A DNA stretch of 17,420 bases from Blastococcus sp. (lineage in GTDB: Bacteria; Actinomycetota; Actinomycetes; Mycobacteriales; Geodermatophilaceae), in the NCBI GenBank assembly GCA_025963345.1, contig JAOPUS010000111.1, positions 1 through 17,420 on the forward strand, written 5' to 3'. Position numbers and translations under genes: made by a program. A model generated the notes under the pieces. That model ran no database searches. It was given only the letters and a program-made list of their open reading frames with translations, and was not told the origin of the DNA. Positions 6,941 through 14,351 of the stretch are shown here, in pieces (within the stretch, counting starts at the first letter, position 1; each line of letters opens with the position of its first letter).

Positions 6941-6950
6941 CGAGCGCTCG
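6941..6950. promoter_or_regulatory. perfect palindrome at the amidohydrolase transcription start region
   Basis: CGAGCGCTCG is a 10-nt perfect palindrome. It lies 2 nt downstream of the predicted leftward -10 box, so it covers the expected start of transcription. This is a good position for a repressor site. The binding protein is unknown; the tandem Lrp is the local candidate. Confidence 0.4.
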
Positions 6951-6951
6951 G

Positions 6952-6980
6952 ACAGTATGCGTCGCCTCACCCATCGTCAA
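6952..6980 (-). promoter_or_regulatory. sigma70-like promoter for the amidohydrolase-Lrp-methyltransferase operon
   Basis: On the minus strand TTGACG (6975-6980) and TACTGT (6952-6957) are separated by exactly 17 nt. This is a near-consensus -35 and an actinobacterial TAnnnT -10. Transcription would begin near 6945, giving a leader of about 42 nt before the ATG at 6903. Confidence 0.65.
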
Positions 6981-7069
6981 CGACGAAGTGCGGCTCTCTG
7001 TTGCGTCTGGATGACGAATTGCTCCCGACGCGGCCACCTGGTCCGCGGCCCGGGCTGCCTAAATGGCCG

Positions 7070-7110
7070 ATCCGACGGATACCGCCGATTTTCGGTCTTG
7101 TAACGACCGA
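7070..7110. promoter_or_regulatory. two palindromes in the divergent intergenic region, candidate operators
   Basis: ATCCG-A-CGGAT (7070-7080) is a perfect 11-nt palindrome. TCGGTC-N7-GACCGA (7092-7110) is a 6-bp inverted repeat ending 10 nt before the rightward -35 box. Both lie between the two promoters of the 305-bp intergenic region (6904-7208), where a shared regulator would bind. The rest of that region shows no open frame that I trust. Confidence 0.4.
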
Positions 7111-7119
7111 TCGTGACGC

Positions 7120-7148
7120 TTGACACGGTGATGGGTGCCTGTTTAGGT
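7120..7148 (+). promoter_or_regulatory. sigma70-like promoter for the monooxygenase-ABC operon
   Basis: A perfect TTGACA -35 box (7120-7125) is followed after 17 nt by TTAGGT (7143-7148; the wider context is GTTTAGGTC), a weaker -10. Transcription would begin near 7155, 54 nt before the GTG at 7209. This supports the downstream start for the monooxygenase rather than any start upstream of the promoter. Confidence 0.55.
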
Positions 7149-7208
7149 CTGCCCTGCGCCGCCCTGGGACGACCCGTGGCCGGCCGACAGCAAAAGGGAG
7201 GCTCGGTA

Positions 7209-8351
7209 GTGGTGGGAACCCAGCGGCACGCGGAGATCGCAGGTGGAGGGCTCGCCGGCCTGACGGTGGCCACCGCGCTTGCGCAGCGTGGATGGAGCGT
7301 CCGGGTTCACGAGCGTGGACGTGAGCTTCGGGAGATCGGTGCCGGCATCTTCATGTGGGAGAACGCCGTCCGGGTCCTCGAGCAGATCGGCGCGGCCGAC
7401 CAGGCGCTCGCCCGTGCCGAGCGGGTCGACAGCTGGCGGCTCTACGACGAGCGTCAGCGGCTGATCCAGGACGACTGGATGAAGGACAGCACCACCCGGC
7501 TGTTCACGGTCCTGCGCACCGACCTGCACCGCGCCCTGGCCGACGCTGCGCGAGACGCTGGCGTCGAGGTGCGCACCCAGTCCCTGGTCGTCGGCGCGAC
7601 GCCCGAGGGAGAACTGCTGCTCGACAGCGGCGAGAAGCTCGCCGCCGACCTCGTCGTGGGTGCCGACGGCGTCGGCTCACCGGTCCGGAACTCGCTCGGA
7701 CTCGACCTCGCCGTCCGGGACCTGCAGGACGGCTGCGGCCGCCACCTCATCCCGAGACTGCCGAGCGACCCCGTCGGGAACACCCTCGAGTACTGGAACC
7801 ACGGCCGCCGGGTAGGCATCGTCCCGGTCACCCCGGATCAGATCTACGTCTACCTGTGCTGCCCGGCCAAGGATCTGGTCGGCCGGCAGAAACCGATCGA
7901 CATCGAGTCGTGGACGGAGTCCTTCCCGACCCTGACGGGCGTCTTCGAGCGCATCCCCAACGAGTCCCGCTGGGCCTCCTTCGCCGACGTCCAGTGCCAC
8001 CGGTGGATCAAGGGCAACGTCGCGCTCGTCGGCGATGCGGCCAGTGCCATGGCGCCGAACCTGGGCCAGGCGGCGTGCCTGGCCATGACCAACGGGTTCG
8101 CGCTGGCCAGCGTGCTGGACGAGCACAGCGACGTCGCAGCCGGGCTGGAGGCCTGGGAGACACGCCAGCGTCCCGTCACCGATGCGACGCAGCGGTACTC
8201 CCGGCTCTACGGCAAGGTCGGCACCCGCTGGCCGAGGGCGATCACCGACCTCCGCAGCGCGGTCATCTGGGCCGCCGGCCGTTCCCGCCGCTGGCAGGCG
8301 AAGGTCAACGTCGCCGCCCATGCCGGCGCCGACCTCGTGGACGCCCGGTAG
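7209..8351 (+). CDS. FAD-dependent monooxygenase, MHPCO-like (pyridine-ring-opening type)
   Basis: A 380-residue class A flavin hydroxylase using NAD(P)H and O2. Counting from the GTG at 7209, the FAD Rossmann motif GGGLAG is at 12-17, the DG motif GADG at 151-154, and the GD motif LVGDAASAMAPNLGQ starts near 273. As I recall the Mesorhizobium sequence, 2-methyl-3-hydroxypyridine-5-carboxylate oxygenase (MHPCO) has the same 'AGGG.AGLT.A.AL...GW.VR.HE' start, 'GAGI..W.N..RVLE' segment and 'PID.E.W...FP' segment at nearly the same spacing. MHPCO hydroxylates and opens a pyridine ring in vitamin B6 catabolism. AGGGAGG (7195-7201) lies 7 nt before the GTG. An ATG or other start further upstream would lie before the promoter and is unlikely. 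The exact substrate is not known. Confidence 0.85.
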   Translation: MVGTQRHAEIAGGGLAGLTVATALAQRGWSVRVHERGRELREIGAGIFMWENAVRVLEQIGAADQALARAERVDSWRLYDERQRLIQDDWMKDSTTRLFTVLRTDLHRALADAARDAGVEVRTQSLVVGATPEGELLLDSGEKLAADLVVGADGVGSPVRNSLGLDLAVRDLQDGCGRHLIPRLPSDPVGNTLEYWNHGRRVGIVPVTPDQIYVYLCCPAKDLVGRQKPIDIESWTESFPTLTGVFERIPNESRWASFADVQCHRWIKGNVALVGDAASAMAPNLGQAACLAMTNGFALASVLDEHSDVAAGLEAWETRQRPVTDATQRYSRLYGKVGTRWPRAITDLRSAVIWAAGRSRRWQAKVNVAAHAGADLVDAR

Positions 8352-8366
8352 GGCCTTCCTCCCCCA

Positions 8367-8416
8367 TCGATCCGGCCGAGCCGGGCGAACCCCTCGATCC
8401 GGCCGGGCCGGGGCGA
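8367..8416. repeat. tandem imperfect repeat with hairpins before the binding-protein gene
   Basis: A unit beginning TCGATCCGGCCG and ending GGCGA occurs at 8367-8388 and again at 8394-8416, with a 27-nt period and nearly identical sequence. Each copy folds on itself (CCGGC-CGA-GCCGG and CCGGCC-G-GGCCGG). It fills the gap between the monooxygenase stop and the lipoprotein start. It may stabilise or process the mRNA so that the binding protein is made in excess, or act as a partial terminator. Confidence 0.5.
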
Positions 8417-8435
8417 CGATCTCCAGGAGAGACAC

Positions 8436-9644
8436 ATGGCAACTCGCAAGATGTTCGCACTCGGTGCGGCAGCCCTGACCGCCTTCTCGCTCACCGCGTG
8501 CGGTGGATCCGATGAGACGGGTACCGGCGGCGGCTACGACGCCTCCCAGCCCGTCCCCGGTTCGACCGAGGGGTCCCACGACGCGTCGGCGGAGGAGATC
8601 AAGGCCGCCCTGCAGCAGGACGCCTGGTGGTACCCGGCGCAGTTCGTGGACTGCGAGGCCGACGGCACCGACCCGGCCGGCTGCAACGGCCCGTCCACCG
8701 ACGGCGTCTACAACGCCATCCCCGCAGAGCTCGCCACCGAGACGTGGCGCATCTGCGCGGTCCTGCCGCACGTGAAGGACCCCTACTGGGTCGCCGCCGA
8801 CTACGGCCTGGTCACCGAGGCCGAGCGGCTCGGCATCGAGCTCAATGTCTACGAGGCCGGTGGCTACACCGAGCTGGCCAACCAGCTCAACCAGATCGAC
8901 GACTGCGTCGCGGCGGGTGCGCAGGCCGTCATCATCGGCGCGATCAGCTTCGACGGCCTGGACGCGAAGGTGAAGCAGCTGCGCCAGGACGGCATCCTCG
9001 TCATCGACGGCCTCAACGGGATCTCCGACGAGGGTGTCGACGCGCGGGCCGTCCTGGCGTGGACGGAGATGGGCGGCGCGGTCGGCGACTACCTCGCCGA
9101 GCGCGGCGGCTCCGAGCAGGTGGCCTGGTTCCCCGGCCCGGCGGGCGCCGGCTGGGCCGAGGACGCCACCTCCGGCATCCAGGACGCGGTCGCCGGCAGC
9201 GGTATCAAGATCCTCGACCCCAAGTACGGCGACACCGACAAGAACGTGCAGCTGCGCCTGGTCGAGGACACCGTGCAGGCCAACCCGGACGTCACCGTCA
9301 TCGCCGGCACGGCGGTCACCGCCGAGGCGGCTGCCACGGCCGACATCGGCGACAAGGTGATCCTCGCGGACTACATGATCCCGTCGACCTTCGACCTGAT
9401 CGAGTCCGGCGACGTCACCTGTGGGGTCTCCGACCAGCCGGTCATCCAGGCCCGGATGACGATCGACATGGCAGTGCGCCTGCTCGAGGGCATCCCGCTC
9501 GACGACGACATGAAGCGCGCTTTCCCGGCGCCGGTCCGGGTCTGCGGTCCCGCCGCGGGCGACGCTGAGAACATCGCGGACTTCATCCCCGAGACGACGT
9601 TCGCACCCGAGGGCTGGAGCCCTCGGTTCAGCGTCGCCCCCTGA
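8436..9644 (+). CDS. TorT-family substrate-binding lipoprotein of an ABC importer
   Basis: A 402-residue periplasmic-binding-protein-fold protein. The N-terminus is a lipoprotein signal peptide with lipobox LTAC and Cys22 as the anchor. Residues about 103-170 (ETWRICAVLPHVKDPYWVAA, then YGLVTEAERLGIELNVYEAG) closely resemble E. coli TorT ('W.LCALYP..KD.YW....YG'). So do PGPAGAGWAED and VIAGTAVTAEAAATAD. TorT in enterobacteria helps the TorS sensor detect trimethylamine N-oxide; here the partner is a transporter. Cys73 and Cys83 in an insert (VDCEADGTDPAGCNG) and Cys107/Cys157 could form disulfides. AGGAGA lies 5 nt before the ATG. ATPase and permease genes follow at once, so it should deliver the substrate to that ABC importer. 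Confidence 0.88.
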   Translation: MATRKMFALGAAALTAFSLTACGGSDETGTGGGYDASQPVPGSTEGSHDASAEEIKAALQQDAWWYPAQFVDCEADGTDPAGCNGPSTDGVYNAIPAELATETWRICAVLPHVKDPYWVAADYGLVTEAERLGIELNVYEAGGYTELANQLNQIDDCVAAGAQAVIIGAISFDGLDAKVKQLRQDGILVIDGLNGISDEGVDARAVLAWTEMGGAVGDYLAERGGSEQVAWFPGPAGAGWAEDATSGIQDAVAGSGIKILDPKYGDTDKNVQLRLVEDTVQANPDVTVIAGTAVTAEAAATADIGDKVILADYMIPSTFDLIESGDVTCGVSDQPVIQARMTIDMAVRLLEGIPLDDDMKRAFPAPVRVCGPAAGDAENIADFIPETTFAPEGWSPRFSVAP

Positions 9645-9669
9645 CCCGGACGTCGAAGGAGAACCGGCG

Positions 9670-11202
9670 ATGACCGATCACACCCATGACGTGGTCCTGC
9701 AGGCCGAGGGGATCACCAAGCGCTACGGGGGTGTGGCCGCCATCGACCGGGTCTCCTTCGACCTGCGGCGGGGAGAGGTGCACGCGCTCCTCGGCGAGAA
9801 CGGGGCGGGCAAGTCGACCCTGATCAAGGTGCTGTCGGGCTCGGTCCGCCGGGACGAGGGCACCGTCGTGATCGGGGGGCGGGAAGTCGGTGACCTCACG
9901 CCGACGACCGCCGTCGCCCACGGCGTCAGCACGGTCTTCCAGGAACTGGCGCTGGTCCGCCAGCTCACCGTCGCGGACAACCTGTTCCTCGGGCGTGAGC
10001 TCCGGCGCGGGGGCCTCAGGGACAAGCGGCGCATGCTCGAGGAGGCGCGGGAGGCCCTCTCCCGGATCGGGGTCGACATCGATCCCCGCAGGACCCTGGA
10101 GGGGTTCTCCCGCGCCCAGCTGCAGCTGATCGAGATCGCGCGGGCGCTGCACCGCCGCTCGCCGATCCTCATCCTCGACGAGCCCACGGCGTCCCTGAGC
10201 GCCGGCGAGACCAGGCGGCTGTTCGAGGTCGTCGGCCGACTCAAGGCCGAGGGCGTCGGGATCGTCTACATCTCCCACCGCCTGGGCGAGGTCCGGGAGC
10301 TCGCCGACCGGGTCACCGTGCTCCGGGACGGCCGGTGGGCGGGCACCCGGGACGCGAAGGACGTCAGCGACGACCAGCTGGTGGAGCTGATGACCGGGCG
10401 CACGCTCGAGGAGCTGTTCCCCGACGTGCCCCAGGACCCCGGGGCGCCCCGCCTCCAGATCACGAACCTGTCCAGCGCGGCGTTGACCGACGTCTCCCTG
10501 ACGGTGCGCGCCGGCGAGATCGTCGCCCTGGCGGGTCTGGTGGGCTCGGGCAAGTCCGAGATCGGCCGCGCCTGCTTCGGCCTGGAACGGCTCACCGGCG
10601 GGCTGATCGAGATCGACGGCGAGACGCTGGCGGCGCCCACCCCTCGGACGGCGATGGAGCGGGGCCTTCTGTACTACCCGGCGGACCGGCACCGGGAGGG
10701 GCTGGTCACCACCGCGACACTGGGCGAGAACATCATCCTGTCCTCGCTCGTCGCCGGCACCGTCAACCGGTTCGGGATCGTCAGCCGCCCCCGCCGGGCG
10801 AGCCGGATCCAGGAGGTCGTCGAGCAGCTGAGCATCAAGCCGGCTGCGCCCGAGCGCAAGGTGCTGGGGTTCTCCGGGGGCAACCAGCAGAAGGCCCTGC
10901 TGGCCCGCGCGTTCGCCCGGGACTTCGCCGTCCACGTCTTCGACGAGCCCACCGTCGGGATCGACGTGGGCGCCAAGCTCGACGTCTACCAGCACATCAA
11001 GCGCCTGTGCGCCTCCGGTGCCGCCGTCCTGTTGATCTCCTCGGACATGGAGGAGGTCATCGGCCTGTCCCACCGCGTGTACGCGGTGCGGGAGGGCCGG
11101 GTGGTGGCGGACTTCCGCGGCCGTGACGTGACCGAACAGAACATCGTCCGCGCCTTCTTCGACTCCACGCCGTCCCCCGTTTCCGCAGGGAGCACCCCAT
11201 GA
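9670..11202 (+). CDS. ABC importer ATPase with two nucleotide-binding domains (RbsA/XylG type)
   Basis: A 510-residue fused double ATPase, the normal size for carbohydrate-uptake-type (CUT2) systems. NBD1 has Walker A GENGAGKST (42-50), a diverged signature FSRAQLQ (146-152) and Walker B ILILDEP (166-172). NBD2 has a modified Walker A GLVGSGKSE (289-297), signature FSGGNQQK (401-408) and Walker B VHVFDEP (421-427). The degenerate first signature and modified second P-loop are usual in this class. It energises the permease encoded next, with which it overlaps by 4 bp (ATGA). AAGGAGA precedes the ATG. Although the class is named for sugars, members also carry autoinducer-2, purines and other small molecules, so the substrate is set by the TorT-like protein. 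Confidence 0.93.
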   Translation: MTDHTHDVVLQAEGITKRYGGVAAIDRVSFDLRRGEVHALLGENGAGKSTLIKVLSGSVRRDEGTVVIGGREVGDLTPTTAVAHGVSTVFQELALVRQLTVADNLFLGRELRRGGLRDKRRMLEEAREALSRIGVDIDPRRTLEGFSRAQLQLIEIARALHRRSPILILDEPTASLSAGETRRLFEVVGRLKAEGVGIVYISHRLGEVRELADRVTVLRDGRWAGTRDAKDVSDDQLVELMTGRTLEELFPDVPQDPGAPRLQITNLSSAALTDVSLTVRAGEIVALAGLVGSGKSEIGRACFGLERLTGGLIEIDGETLAAPTPRTAMERGLLYYPADRHREGLVTTATLGENIILSSLVAGTVNRFGIVSRPRRASRIQEVVEQLSIKPAAPERKVLGFSGGNQQKALLARAFARDFAVHVFDEPTVGIDVGAKLDVYQHIKRLCASGAAVLLISSDMEEVIGLSHRVYAVREGRVVADFRGRDVTEQNIVRAFFDSTPSPVSAGSTP

Positions 11203-12239
11203 GCAATGCGTCCAACGTCGAGCAGCGACCGGCCGTGGCTACGCCACCGATGACGCCGGCGGTCGCCCCGCCGTCGACAGCGGGGCGCTTCAGCGAGGTC
11301 CTCCTGCGTTTCGGCCTGCTCCCGATCCTGCTCGTGGTCGCCGTAGCGACGTTCGCAGTGATCGAGCCGCGGTTCCTGTCCGGGCTGAACGCGACCAACA
11401 TCTCCCGGCAGCTGTCCTTCCTGCTGTTGGTCACCATCGCCCAGATGCTCGTGCTGCTCACCGCCGAGATCGACATGTCGGTGGGCGCCACGATCGCGCT
11501 GACCAGCGTCGTCTCCAGCATGGTGATGGTCCAGGTCGGCGGCGACGGGGTGGGGGCGCTGCTCGCCGGCGTGCTCGCCGGGATCGTCGTGGGGCTGGTC
11601 GTCGGCCTGGTGAACGGGTTGATCGTCGCGAAGTTCAAAGTCCCGTCGTTCATCGTCACGATCGGTACCGCGTCGGTCGCGACCGGCGTGGCGTTGCTCG
11701 CCTCCAAGGGCACGCCGATCACCGGGCTGCCGCAGGTCTTCACCGACACGCTCGGCTCCTCCGACATCGCCGGCATCCCGGTCTCGTTCCTGCTGGCGAT
11801 CGCCGTGCTCGCGCTGGTCTGGTTCCTGCTGAACTGGACCGTTCTCGGCCACTACCTCTTCGCCGTGGGTGGCGGCGAGGACGCCGCGCGGCTGGTCGGT
11901 GTGCCGGTCTTCCGGACCAAGGTCACCGCCTTCGTCCTCTGCAGCGTGCTCACCTCCCTGGCCGGGGTCCTGCTGACCGCCCGGGTCTCCTCCGGGGAGC
12001 CGACCCTCGGCCAGGAGTTCGTCATCCTCGCCATCGCCGCCGCGGTGCTCGGCGGCACCTCGTTCTTCGGTGGTGAGGGCCGCCTGGGTCTGGTGGCCGT
12101 GGGTGCGCTCTTCCTCGTCGTCCTGTCCAACGGCATGAACCTGATCCGGGTCCCCAGCTACGTGCAGGAGGTCGTGCTCGGCTCGCTGCTCATCGCCGCG
12201 GTGATCATCGACCGGCTGCGCCGCCGAACCGTTCGCTGA
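11199..12239 (+). CDS. ABC importer permease (RbsC/BPD_transp_2 type)
   Basis: A 346-residue inner-membrane permease of the branched-chain/ribose type. After a short cytoplasmic tail (1-28) it has about eight to ten hydrophobic segments, starting with LLPILLVVAVATFAVIEPRF and ending with VVLGSLLIAAVIIDRL. The segment LLTAEIDMSVGATIALTSVV is the family hallmark ('G.idLSvG'), and VGLVNGLIVAKFKVPSFIVT and GGTSFFGGEGR match the conserved loops. Its ATG overlaps the ATPase stop (ATGA), indicating translational coupling. It should form a homodimeric channel with the ATPase and take substrate from the TorT-like lipoprotein. No second permease gene is present. Confidence 0.93.
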   Translation: MSNASNVEQRPAVATPPMTPAVAPPSTAGRFSEVLLRFGLLPILLVVAVATFAVIEPRFLSGLNATNISRQLSFLLLVTIAQMLVLLTAEIDMSVGATIALTSVVSSMVMVQVGGDGVGALLAGVLAGIVVGLVVGLVNGLIVAKFKVPSFIVTIGTASVATGVALLASKGTPITGLPQVFTDTLGSSDIAGIPVSFLLAIAVLALVWFLLNWTVLGHYLFAVGGGEDAARLVGVPVFRTKVTAFVLCSVLTSLAGVLLTARVSSGEPTLGQEFVILAIAAAVLGGTSFFGGEGRLGLVAVGALFLVVLSNGMNLIRVPSYVQEVVLGSLLIAAVIIDRLRRRTVR

Positions 12240-12286
12240 CGACCGACCATCCTCGACATCCCGCCCCACAGGCGGTAGGAGAACCA

Positions 12287-13765
12287 GTGACGATGCTCGG
12301 AACCGACCGGTCCCGTGAGGCGGCAGTGCTGGCGGCAGTGCCGACCCAGCTGCTCATCGGGGGTGCCTGGCGGGACTCGAGCAGCGGCGCCACGATCGCC
12401 GTGGACGACCCGGCCACCGGACGGACGCTGGCCCACGTCGCCGATGCGACGGCGGCCGACGGCGACGCCGCACTCGCCGCGGCCGCAGCGGCCCAGGGAC
12501 GGTGGGCTCGCACCGCCCCGCGGGACCGTGGCGAGATCCTGCGACGGGCGTACGAGACCCTCGTCGCCCGGGTGGACGACCTGGCCCTGCTCATGACGCT
12601 GGAGATGGGCAAGTCGGTCGCCGAGTCCCGGACGGAGGTGCTCTACGCGGCGGAGTTCTTCCGCTGGTTCTCGGAGGAGGCGGTACGCATCAGCGGCCGG
12701 TACTCCACGTCACCGGACGGCCGCACCCGGCTGCTCACGACCAAGCGCCCGGTCGGCCCCTGCCTGTTCATCACTCCGTGGAACTTCCCGATGGCGATGG
12801 GGACCCGCAAGATCGGGCCCGCGGTCGCCGCCGGCTGCACCATGGTCGTCAAGCCCGCGAACCAGACCCCGCTGAGCATGCTGGCGCTGGCCCAGATCCT
12901 GATCGAGGCCGGGCTGCCGGACGGCGTCCTCAACGTAGTGACCACCTCGGCGACCGGGGAGGTGATGGAGCCACTGATCCGTGACCCGCGGCTGCGCAAG
13001 CTGTCCTTCACCGGGTCGACGCAGGTCGGCCAGCGGCTGATCGAGCAGTCGGCGCAGCAGTTGCTGCGGACCTCCATGGAGCTGGGCGGCAACGCCCCCT
13101 TCCTCGTCTTCGACGACGCCGATCTCGACGTCGCCGTCGACGCGGCCATGGCGGCGAAGATGCGCAACGTCGGCCAGGCCTGCACAGCGGCCAACCGCTT
13201 CCACGTGCAGGACGGCGTGGCCGAGGAGTTCACGCGCCGGCTCACCGAGCGCATGGCCGCCATGACGGTGGGTCGGGGCACCGAGGACGGCGTCGACGTC
13301 GGCCCGCTCGTGGACGAGGCGGGCCGCCGGAAGGTCGACGAACTGGTCCGGGACGCCGTCGCTCAGGGGGCCACGGTCACCACCGGCGGCCACCGGCTCG
13401 ACGGTCCCGGTTACTTCTACGCCCCCACCGTCCTGGACGAGGTCCCGTGGACCGCGCGGATTCTGCGCGAGGAGGTCTTCGGACCGGTCGCCCCGATCAC
13501 CAGGTTCGCCAGCGAGCAGGACGGCGTGGCGATGGCCAACGCGACCGAGTTCGGACTGGCGGCCTACGTCTTCACCCGTGACGTCGGCCGGGCCTTCCGG
13601 GTCTGCGAAGCCCTCGAAGCCGGCATGGTCGGCCTGAACCAGGGCGTCGTCTCCAACCCCGCGGCGCCGTTCGGCGGTATCAAGGCCAGCGGCTTCGGCC
13701 GCGAGGGTGGCGCCGAGGGCATCGAGGAGTACCTCGAGACGCAGTACGTGGGCATCGCCCCCTGA
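12287..13765 (+). CDS. NAD(P)-dependent aldehyde dehydrogenase, succinate-semialdehyde type
   Basis: A 492-residue cytoplasmic aldehyde dehydrogenase most like GabD-type succinate-semialdehyde dehydrogenases. Visible active-site parts are PWNFP (Asn166), VVKPANQTP (Lys189, cofactor), FTGSTQVGQ (about 241-249), MELGGNAPFLVFDDAD (Glu265) and GQACTAANR (Cys299, nucleophile). The C-terminal GGIKASGFGREGG is typical of the group. It converts an aldehyde to the acid, feeding the TCA cycle if the substrate is succinic semialdehyde. AGGAGA (12277-12282) lies 4 nt before the GTG at 12287 and 10 nt before an in-frame ATG at 12293, so either may start the protein. It is the last gene of the rightward operon, 47 bp after the permease. 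Confidence 0.93.
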   Translation: MTMLGTDRSREAAVLAAVPTQLLIGGAWRDSSSGATIAVDDPATGRTLAHVADATAADGDAALAAAAAAQGRWARTAPRDRGEILRRAYETLVARVDDLALLMTLEMGKSVAESRTEVLYAAEFFRWFSEEAVRISGRYSTSPDGRTRLLTTKRPVGPCLFITPWNFPMAMGTRKIGPAVAAGCTMVVKPANQTPLSMLALAQILIEAGLPDGVLNVVTTSATGEVMEPLIRDPRLRKLSFTGSTQVGQRLIEQSAQQLLRTSMELGGNAPFLVFDDADLDVAVDAAMAAKMRNVGQACTAANRFHVQDGVAEEFTRRLTERMAAMTVGRGTEDGVDVGPLVDEAGRRKVDELVRDAVAQGATVTTGGHRLDGPGYFYAPTVLDEVPWTARILREEVFGPVAPITRFASEQDGVAMANATEFGLAAYVFTRDVGRAFRVCEALEAGMVGLNQGVVSNPAAPFGGIKASGFGREGGAEGIEEYLETQYVGIAP

Positions 13766-13781
13766 TCCAGCGCCCCTGATG

Positions 13782-13802
13782 GATGTCTCTTCTCAGGACA
13801 TC
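13782..13802. terminator. weak hairpin between convergent genes
   Basis: GATGTC (13782-13787) pairs with GACATC (13797-13802) around a 9-nt loop. It occupies the 27-bp gap between the aldehyde dehydrogenase stop and the DUF2267 stop and includes the latter stop codon. It is short, so the call is tentative. Confidence 0.3.
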
Positions 13803-14170
13803 GGGCCGACCAGTTCCCGGTACTCCTTCGGCAGCTGCGCCGTGACGTCGTCGAACTCGCCCGGCGTCACCGCCTCACGCACCGTGTTGAGCACCGCCGT
13901 GGCGCCGGTCCGCGCCGTGTTCTCATCGACCTGCGCCCGCTCGCTCACGCGGCGGACGAACTCGTCCACGTCGAAGGGTTCCGCGTCCGTCTGATCTTTG
14001 AGCAGGTCCGCCTTCAGCGGCTGGGGCAATTGGGCGGCGAGATCGTCCGCCTCGCCTCCGGTGATCCGGTCGGCAAGGGTCCGCAGTGTCGCGTGCGCAA
14101 CGCTCTCCGCCTGGTCCTTCGGGAGCCCGGCCTTCTCGGCTTCCTTCTTGATGAACGTCGGGTAGTCCAT
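13793..14170 (-). CDS. DUF2267 domain protein (copy 1)
   Basis: A 125-residue protein that is a single DUF2267 domain, an all-helical family of unknown function common in actinobacteria and proteobacteria. It starts MDYPTFIKKEAEKAGL and shows the repeated family features 'TL..LA.RI..gEA.dLaaQLP' at about 31-50 and 'EFDDVTAQLPKEYRELVGP' at the C-terminus. The ATG at 14170 has AAGGAG just upstream, and the protein then matches its paralog at 16028-16405 from end to end, so longer starts are not supported. It follows the catalase gene in the same direction after a 237-bp gap with its own candidate control motif. No enzymatic residues can be named. Confidence 0.85.
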   Translation of the reverse strand: MDYPTFIKKEAEKAGLPKDQAESVAHATLRTLADRITGGEADDLAAQLPQPLKADLLKDQTDAEPFDVDEFVRRVSERAQVDENTARTGATAVLNTVREAVTPGEFDDVTAQLPKEYRELVGPMS

Positions 14171-14326
14171 GCCGCCACTCCTTCTGTCGCACGTGGCCAC
14201 GCGAGCGGCCGACCGCCTCGGCTCGCCTGGGCGTCCCGGTTCGGCAGCCGGTCGGGCTGCGCGGGGCCGGACGGTGCGCACTGGCCGTGGTCGGGAACTG
14301 CTTTCCCCAGAACCGTTCGGCACAGA

Positions 14327-14351
14327 CGGGACTACCGGTCGGACGCTACTC
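14327..14351 (-). promoter_or_regulatory. control element shared by the two DUF2267 genes (copy 1)
   Basis: Read on the minus strand this is GAGTAGCGTC, 8 nt, AGTCCCG. The same two words separated by 9 nt occur upstream of the other DUF2267 gene (16471-16496). Within the spacer lies GACCGG, also seen upstream of catalase. It lies about 157 bp before the DUF2267 start. It may be a stress promoter or activator site; which sigma factor or regulator reads it cannot be told. Confidence 0.45.

Noticed and set aside
7113..7208. Upstream start for the FAD monooxygenase at 7113
   Set aside because: The predicted -35 and -10 boxes (7120-7148) lie inside this stretch, the added residues do not look like a flavoprotein N-terminus, and AGGGAGG favours the GTG at 7209.
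8367..8416. CRISPR-like repeats
   Set aside because: There are only two copies, with a 5-nt gap and self-complementary sequence, and no cas genes. This is not an array.
9628..11073. 481-codon minus-strand frame opposite the ABC ATPase
   Set aside because: Antisense shadow of a gene with two complete ATPase domains.
9670..11202. Degenerate signature FSRAQLQ in the first ATPase domain as a defect
   Set aside because: Ribose/xylose-type double ATPases usually have diverged signatures in one half, so this is normal for the class.
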